Source: Planctomycetota bacterium
Lineage (GTDB): Bacteria > Planctomycetota > UBA1135 > GCA-002686595
Assembly: GCA_027623615.1 (NCBI GenBank)
Contig: JAQBVH010000013.1
Coordinates: 1 to 14,813 of the forward strand
Reading direction: 5' to 3'
Length of the DNA stretch: 14,813 bases
Below, piece after piece: positions 13,476 through 14,813 of the stretch. Under the pieces are notes generated by a model. The model searched no databases and had not been told where the DNA came from. It was given only the letters and a program-made list of their open reading frames with translations. Both the position numbers and the translations under genes were made by a program. Within the stretch, counting starts at the first letter, position 1. Each line of letters opens with the position of its first letter.

Positions 13476-14813
13476 ATGATTCTCGCGCACGCACTGGTGT
13501 GTCTCCCGCTCGGATCGCTTCCCCCCGGCCAGGAACCGGCGGGCGCGATGATCGAGGAGGCCGCGACCATGACCCCCGCGACCAACCTGCCGGCAACGCG
13601 CGAGGCGCTGCACTTCCCGGCTGGCACCGACCTGTCGACGGTGCTGAGCGCCTACGCGCGCGGATGTGAGCTCCTCTGGCACACCACCGCTCCGGACGCC
13701 GTTCGGTCCACGGTCCTGCGCGCTGACCTCACCTGGTCTCCTGACGAGGCGGCCGCCGGCGTCGAGGCCCTGTGCCGCGAGACGCAGCTCGCGCTCTGGG
13801 TCGAGGCGCACGGACCCTGGGGCGTGCTGAAGAGCCAGCCGCTCGCGGAGCTCGGGATCGGTGACGCGCGCTTCGTACCGGCCGAGAGCCTGGACCTCCT
13901 GCCCGACCGGCCCGCGCTCCCGGTGACCACCGTCCTGCCGATCGGCTCCCTGGTCGAGGCCGCGCGGGCCCGCAACTTCCCGGACGCCGACGGCCTGCAC
14001 GTGATCCGTCCGGGCGACGGACGCGTCGGTTGGAACGGCCTGGTCCTCTGGGGCTTCGCGCCCGAGGTCCGCGCCGCGGCCGCAGCCTACGCAGGCACGA
14101 CCACAGCCGATCCCGTCGAACCCGTCGAGCGTGAGCCCCTGCTACGCGCGATCGAGCGACGCCCGACCTTCGGCGTCGAAGACCACATCCACCACCTCCG
14201 TCGCGACGACGGTGTCCTCGCGGGAACCCTGACCCTGGTCGATGGCGGCGCGTTCCTCGTGGAGGGCAACCTGGTCAGCCTCGAGGAGCTCCTGCGCGCC
14301 TATGAGCTCGCAACCTGGCGCTCGGTGGAGTTCCTCGGGGGCTGCCTCCAGTCCGCCCGCCAACTCGCGGCGCCCGCGTTTCCGAGGCGCCGCCTCACGC
14401 AGGCCGAGCTCGACCACTGGATCCAAGCCGTCCTGGCCAGCCATGGCTGGGTCGGTCAGCCGAGGACGCGCTCCGGCCTGTTCGTCCGGCCGCTTGGCCG
14501 CTACGGCTCGGCGACCGACTTCCTCGAGGGTCCCGTGGACCCGGCCGAGCTGGCGCAGGCCATCTCCGCTGGCGCCGCACGCTTCGTGCTCGTGCCCGAC
14601 GAGGTCGCGCGCGCCGTCGACCTCCTCGACCGGACCGAGCACGCTCTGGTCGGCCTGACCTTCGGCCGCTGTGAGCGGCGGGACTGGGGCGAGGGGTACT
14701 ACCTGCTCGGACCCGAGGCGCGCGTCCGTCAGGCCTACGCCGCGCTCTGCGCCCTCGACGAGGCCACGCGCCGCGGACCGGCGGTGCTCGTCGTGCGTGT
14801 CGACGGGGACGCC
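13476..14813 (+). CDS. Exported protein with duplicated secretin-N-like units, cut by window edge
   Basis: Open from the ATG at 13476 to the window end, giving 446 residues with no stop. The N-terminus (MILAHALVCLPLGSLPPGQ) looks like a short, weak signal peptide. Two units resemble each other. Residues about 43-125 hold REALHFPAGTDLSTVLSAY, then LTWSPDEAAAGVEALCRETQ. Residues about 258-345 hold GAFLVEGNLVSLEELLRAY, then LTQAELDHWIQAVLASHGW. The first unit follows the pattern of secretin/TonB short N-terminal domains (hydrophobic F-P-x-x-T-D-L-x-x-V-L start, later helix and strand), and PVTTVLPIGSL near 149-159 is also reminiscent. Family assignment is tentative; the C-terminal part that would show a secretin pore is outside. 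No Shine-Dalgarno is seen; later in-frame ATGs at 13548 and 13569 would lose the hydrophobic start. A structured element ends 24 nt upstream. Confidence 0.75.
   Translation, partial: MILAHALVCLPLGSLPPGQEPAGAMIEEAATMTPATNLPATREALHFPAGTDLSTVLSAYARGCELLWHTTAPDAVRSTVLRADLTWSPDEAAAGVEALCRETQLALWVEAHGPWGVLKSQPLAELGIGDARFVPAESLDLLPDRPALPVTTVLPIGSLVEAARARNFPDADGLHVIRPGDGRVGWNGLVLWGFAPEVRAAAAAYAGTTTADPVEPVEREPLLRAIERRPTFGVEDHIHHLRRDDGVLAGTLTLVDGGAFLVEGNLVSLEELLRAYELATWRSVEFLGGCLQSARQLAAPAFPRRRLTQAELDHWIQAVLASHGWVGQPRTRSGLFVRPLGRYGSATDFLEGPVDPAELAQAISAGAARFVLVPDEVARAVDLLDRTEHALVGLTFGRCERRDWGEGYYLLGPEARVRQAYAALCALDEATRRGPAVLVVRVDGDA

Noticed and set aside
13077..14000. 307-codon minus-strand frame spanning copy B of the repeat
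   Set aside because: It joins the antisense of the right-end gene to the repeat and then runs out of frame over the lipoprotein gene; no domain seen.
1..14813. CRISPR array, tRNA, rRNA, transposase or phage genes
   Set aside because: I saw no regularly spaced direct repeats, no tRNA- or rRNA-like segment and no mobile-element enzyme on either strand.

Overview
The window is high-GC bacterial chromosome. It carries eight complete protein genes, one gene cut at each end, and no RNA gene or insertion sequence that I can recognise. The organism looks like a Planctomycetota-type or otherwise deeply branching Gram-negative bacterium. The reasons are very high GC, many exported proteins of unknown function with TPR, HEAT or carboxypeptidase-regulatory-like beta-sandwich repeats, several starts without a Shine-Dalgarno sequence, and long antisense open frames caused by GC bias. 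This placement is inference; there is no rRNA or universal marker to settle it.

Layout, left end. Positions 1-94 (-) hold the start of a membrane-anchored protein. It is divergent from a class I/II PLP aminotransferase (256-1413, +), whose catalytic residues are all visible. Next is an exported protein with repeated carboxypeptidase-regulatory-like domains (1534-3423, +). A convergent gap with weak hairpins separates it from an HD-domain dNTPase-like phosphohydrolase (3595-4974, -). The HD gene is divergent from an exported protein of unknown function built from two related halves (5159-6595, +).

Layout, centre and right. A strong bidirectional hairpin containing a 13-nt tandem duplication (6629-6673) separates 5159-6595 from a same-strand run of four genes. 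In transcription order these are a lipoprotein (13245-11704), a sensor histidine kinase (11707-9947), an OmpR-type response regulator (9950-9261) and, after a 109-nt gap, an exported TPR/HEAT protein (9151-6680). Lipoprotein, kinase and regulator overlap by TTGA and ATGA junctions, so they look translationally coupled. I read them as a lipoprotein-linked two-component system. The kinase has a large extracytoplasmic helical, TPR-like sensor region and no visible HAMP domain. The right end (13476-end, +) is an exported protein with two related units weakly resembling secretin N-domains, cut by the window.

The most notable non-coding feature is a roughly 100-nt structured element present twice (5034-5133 and 13352-13451). 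The copies are 82/100 identical without gaps and in the same orientation. Both lie in divergent gaps and end 24-25 nt before the start codon of a plus-strand exported protein. Stem positions are conserved while loops vary. It could be a dispersed REP/MITE-like repeat or a structured 5' leader, and the equal spacing makes the leader idea worth testing.
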